A DNA stretch of 64,000 nt, from positions 1 to 64,000 of the IMG/VR virus record IMGVR_UViG_3300015202_000004; one strand, 5' to 3'. Below, in pieces: positions 61,697 to 64,000 of the stretch; position 1 is the first letter of the stretch; each line of letters starts with the position of its first letter. The notes beneath the pieces are model-generated. The model was not told the origin of the DNA, did not search any database, and saw only the letters and a program-made list of their open reading frames with translations. The stretch is from a virus. The position numbers and the translations under genes are program-made.

Positions 61697-61702
61697 ACAA
61701 AA

Positions 61703-61731
61703 AAAGGCGTCACCTTAGTGGTGACGCCTTT
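61703..61731 (-). terminator. strong intrinsic terminator after the ssDNA-binding protein gene
   Basis: A perfect 12-bp stem (AAAGGCGTCACC 61703-61714 with GGTGACGCCTTT 61720-61731) has a 5-base loop. On the reverse strand it is followed by a run of seven T, so it stops reverse transcription from the SSB gene. Confidence 0.9.
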
Positions 61732-61738
61732 ATGTTAT

Positions 61739-62614
61739 TTAAGCCTTATGCTTTTTCAAGGTCTTGAAGAACTCTTTGTTGTCGTCGTCTTCGTCATCAT
61801 CATCATCTTCGTCGGCAACTGCTACTGAAGCAGGTTTGGACTTAACGGTTGGAAGACTGGAAAGAATGTCTTCGTCGCTTTCAGCTTTGCTACCACCACC
61901 GAGGAATTCGTTAATGGTACTCTTTACGTCAGCTACTTCTGCATCGCCCGTTGTTGAAGTCATCGCTTGCATGCGGTTGAATTCAGCTTCGTCGTATGCT
62001 GGTTCGATATCAAGAAGATTTGGCTTGTCCATGATTAGAACCTTATCGGCCTTCGTCAGTGGGGAAGCTTCATCAGTTACTGGCTCTACAATGTAGGCAA
62101 TCTTTGATTTGCCAGCCGTCATGGTCTTGACCATCGAAATCATGTAATCGCGGTCGCCCAGGGTGCCATTTTCCTTACGGTACGCATTCAAGGTTGTCCA
62201 CAAGAATGGTGAGAACTTGAACGCTTTAAGGGTATCAGTTCCTTCAGTAGGGATTCTCTTTGTTTCTGGGTCAGGGTCTTTTGCATCGCGTTCGATTACT
62301 TGCATAATGAACTTGTTTGCGAAGTTGTTCTCTAGTACGTCGGCGTTTTTGCCAGCCTTTACCTTACAAATGATGCAAGTTGAAGGACCATCGTTCATGA
62401 AGTCTGGGCACGAGAATGCCCGGCTCCAGGTATTGTTGAACTTAACGTAGTGTTCCGAATAGCTTAAAATTGATTGTGCATCACCATCTACGGTGACAAA
62501 GCGAATCTGCTTTGCTGGTGCGTCTGCCTTAACTGAAAGGTAGTTATAGCGCGTAGTCTTCTTTTGTGAATTTTCCGCCGTTGTATCTGCAATATCAAAA
62601 CCTAATTTACCCAT
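61739..62614 (-). CDS. gp32-like single-stranded DNA-binding protein
   Basis: 291 residues from the ATG at 62614 (AAGGA upstream); a longer frame to 62701 has no ribosome site. It coats ssDNA at forks and guides recombinase loading. A zinc site matches T4 gp32 closely in order and spacing: His55, Cys69, Cys80, Cys83 (His-x13-Cys-x10-Cys-x2-Cys; T4: His64, Cys77, Cys87, Cys90). The core is OB-like. The C-terminal 80 residues are acidic (DEDDDDDEDDDNKEFF), the partner-binding tail typical of gp32. It is transcribed away from the helicase loader gene and ends at a strong terminator. Confidence 0.85.
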   Translation of the reverse strand: MGKLGFDIADTTAENSQKKTTRYNYLSVKADAPAKQIRFVTVDGDAQSILSYSEHYVKFNNTWSRAFSCPDFMNDGPSTCIICKVKAGKNADVLENNFANKFIMQVIERDAKDPDPETKRIPTEGTDTLKAFKFSPFLWTTLNAYRKENGTLGDRDYMISMVKTMTAGKSKIAYIVEPVTDEASPLTKADKVLIMDKPNLLDIEPAYDEAEFNRMQAMTSTTGDAEVADVKSTINEFLGGGSKAESDEDILSSLPTVKSKPASVAVADEDDDDDEDDDNKEFFKTLKKHKA

Positions 62615-62658
62615 TATATTTTCCTTATTTTTCATAGTTTGTAATGTTTTGTCATAAG

Positions 62659-62696
62659 CCAGTTTGTTTACTGGTCTATATACATGATAGTCTATC
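62659..62696 (-). promoter_or_regulatory. two inverted repeats in the ssDNA-binding protein leader
   Basis: CCAGT-N6-ACTGG (62659-62674) could form a hairpin in the message; GATAGTCTATC (62686-62696) is an 11-bp palindrome better suited to protein binding. Both lie between the divergent genes, 45-82 bases before the SSB start. Confidence 0.4.
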
Positions 62697-62726
62697 GTCA
62701 TCTATTTTAGAAATCGTTTTTCCCTA

Positions 62727-62755
62727 TTGTTCTTTTCCGCCGCCTCGACTATAAT
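62727..62755 (+). promoter_or_regulatory. forward promoter TTGTTC-N17-TATAAT
   Basis: Exact -10 hexamer at 62750-62755, 17 bases after a weaker -35 (TTGTTC 62727-62732). It is placed 24 bases before the next forward start codon and points away from the SSB gene. Confidence 0.65.
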
Positions 62756-62779
62756 GGTCGTTAAGGAGTTATTGAAACA

Positions 62780-63535
62780 ATGCAAGTGAACATTTCTGGT
62801 GAACAAGAACGATGGTTATCTGAAGCTGCCGCAATTAGTGGGCGCAGTGCCGAAGCACTTCTGAAAAGTATACTCGGTTCGTACATAAAAAACAACCCCC
62901 TAGAGGTAAAAGAAAAAGCTAAGGACCCTGATTGGCTTCCTAGCCAAGGGGAAATTGTTTCTGACGCAATAATCAATTACTTCAAAGAGATTTACAAGCG
63001 TAAGTTTGAAATTGATAGTGATGAGAAATTCGATAAGAAACTCGTCGCCACGGTCTTTGACAAAATCAACGCTTCAGTAGAAGACTACAAAACGGTATTA
63101 AATATTCTTCAGAAAGCCATCGTTTGGTATATTTATCAACATGATAACACAAGTAAAGAAGGAAATCAATTCCCTTACTTGCTTAGGATTCTCTTCGAGC
63201 AAGATTGGTTGCTCAAGTCATGTATTGAAGCTTCGAGGTCCACAAACCTAGAGCTTCTTCTAAAGGCACAAGAAAAGAACATGACGACCAAGGAATTGTC
63301 CAGGGCTATTCGAAGAGGCGACGTTACCGGGGCCGAAACAGGCGATAATATTCCGGCATTACTTGAAGATGCATTAATCAAGGTGGAACTGTTTGTAAAG
63401 AAATTCGACCTTGATGGGAGATTACTAAAGAAGAGTCCTAAACTGAAAGAGCTTTATACTTCAGAATTACCTTCGGCTGCGTACATTCGCAAGGCTTTAC
63501 AGTATCTGGAGAAATCAGAAAAGGACGCTGAATGA
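62780..63535 (+). CDS. hypothetical protein cotranscribed with a helicase loader
   Basis: 251 residues with AAGGAG upstream. The first 40 residues (NISGEQERWLSEAAAISGRSAEALLKSIL) look like a ribbon-helix-helix DNA-binding unit: a short strand followed by two helices. The rest is helical and charged, with a Trp/Tyr-rich patch (AIVWYIYQHD). Its stop overlaps the loader ATG (ATGA), so the two are translationally coupled. It may be a replication-origin or regulatory protein, judged by the RHH-like start and the neighbour. Confidence 0.55.
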   Translation: MQVNISGEQERWLSEAAAISGRSAEALLKSILGSYIKNNPLEVKEKAKDPDWLPSQGEIVSDAIINYFKEIYKRKFEIDSDEKFDKKLVATVFDKINASVEDYKTVLNILQKAIVWYIYQHDNTSKEGNQFPYLLRILFEQDWLLKSCIEASRSTNLELLLKAQEKNMTTKELSRAIRRGDVTGAETGDNIPALLEDALIKVELFVKKFDLDGRLLKKSPKLKELYTSELPSAAYIRKALQYLEKSEKDAE

Positions 63536-64000
63536 GTAAGATTTTTAATAATCAAATTATACTACCACCCTGCACGGATTGCACTGGAGATTCGTGGCAA
63601 AGAAACGACAAAAATCAGATAATTCAAATTGAAGGTATCGACCAAAGATGTAATTGTTATTATGCTAATAGATATTTAGACGCCAATATTGGATATGATT
63701 ACTGGTTTGTCGAACCGGATAACTTCCAGGGTGACCCAGATGATTTAATCCAGGTCCAGAAATACTTTGATAAAATTGATGATTTAAAAGTCCAAGGTCG
63801 TGGATTTTATATCTATGGACCAGACTACGGAACGGGTAAAACAACATTAGGAACGATGTTCTTAAAGCGCGTTCTAAGTACTACAAACTATACAGGGCTA
63901 TTTGTACCGTTCTCGGATTTAGTTGTTCTCAATACAAAATTGATGAATGGCTCATTCGATAAAATGGTAGACGAAAAGATTGACGTTATCAAAAATGTTG
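63532..64000 (+). CDS. DnaC/IstB-like helicase loader ATPase (partial, cut by window edge)
   Basis: 156 residues are visible. Four cysteines in the N-terminus (Cys14, Cys17, Cys40, Cys42) suggest a zinc site, as in primosomal DnaC/DnaI-like loaders. Walker A is GPDYGTGKTT (96-105, Lys103). TNYTGLFVPFSDLV after it fits the 'v.yv...elv..l' strand of IstB/DnaC ATPases. It starts inside the previous gene's stop. The likely role is loading the phage or host replicative helicase at forks. Confidence 0.8.
   Translation, partial: MSKIFNNQIILPPCTDCTGDSWQRNDKNQIIQIEGIDQRCNCYYANRYLDANIGYDYWFVEPDNFQGDPDDLIQVQKYFDKIDDLKVQGRGFYIYGPDYGTGKTTLGTMFLKRVLSTTNYTGLFVPFSDLVVLNTKLMNGSFDKMVDEKIDVIKNV

Noticed and set aside
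62686-62696. GATAGTCTATC as a phage attachment site core
   Set aside because: No integrase gene is present in the window and a single short palindrome is insufficient; an operator is more likely.
1-64000. tRNA or rRNA genes
   Set aside because: Coding is nearly continuous and no cloverleaf-like segment was recognised in the short gaps; a tRNAscan-SE run would settle this.

Overview
The window is part of a large, AT-rich genome of a tailed phage with a contractile tail (myovirus-like Caudoviricetes). The evidence is a complete tail and baseplate gene run (sheath, tube, frameshifted tail chaperone, tape measure, hub, spike, gp25-like and gpJ-like wedge proteins, two fibre-like proteins) next to a phage-style replication and recombination block. 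No integrase, repressor, capsid, portal or terminase gene is visible, and no tRNA was recognised. Nothing fixes the host. A Ycf46/DUF2997/DUF1257 gene set and long arrays of Ig-like domains are unusual cargo.

Layout. (1) 1-36.3 kb, forward strand: virion genes. Neck and connector candidates occupy 0.03-5.7 kb, sheath 5.9-7.7 kb, a GIY-YIG homing endonuclease 7.8-8.4 kb, tube 8.4-9.0 kb, chaperones with a programmed -1 frameshift 9.1-9.9 kb and tape measure 9.9-11.9 kb. Then come a LysM-like tail protein, a hub with two peptidoglycan-cutting domains, a spike, wedge proteins and two very long fibre-like proteins with Ig-like repeats (to 35.6 kb). Two small genes and a bidirectional terminator (36.41-36.44 kb) end the block. 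(2) 36.4-62.6 kb, reverse strand: a sigma factor, a DNA polymerase III alpha subunit split into two genes, peptide deformylase, nucleases, a promoter-led operon with HNH, DUF1257, DUF2997 and Ycf46-like AAA+ genes, ThyX, a caspase-fold (C25-like) protease, 5' exonuclease, MazG-like, SbcC/SbcD, two RuvC-like resolvases, an HU/IHF-like protein, a glycosyltransferase, a HAD hydrolase, a RecA/UvsX recombinase and a gp32-like ssDNA-binding protein. One forward-strand HNH gene with its own promoter sits inside this block (54.5-55.2 kb). (3) 62.7-64 kb, forward strand again from a divergent promoter: an unknown protein followed by a DnaC-like helicase loader cut by the window edge.

How the parts fit. 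The early block supplies DNA synthesis (DnaE halves, SSB, helicase loader), nucleotide supply (ThyX, MazG-like), recombination and branch resolution (RecA/UvsX, SbcCD, RuvC-like proteins, Endo VII-like) and a sigma factor that may switch host RNA polymerase to the virion genes. The two blocks converge on a shared terminator. Homing-type nuclease genes or remnants occur at least three times (GIY-YIG; Endo VII-like with a frameshift; decayed HNH), so mobile introns or inteins and their relatives have been active here.

Most notable: the DnaE split inside the palm domain, the Ycf46-DUF2997-DUF1257 operon under an exact consensus promoter, a predicted caspase-fold protease, a textbook tail-chaperone frameshift signal, and a recombinase P-loop with Trp in place of Gly.
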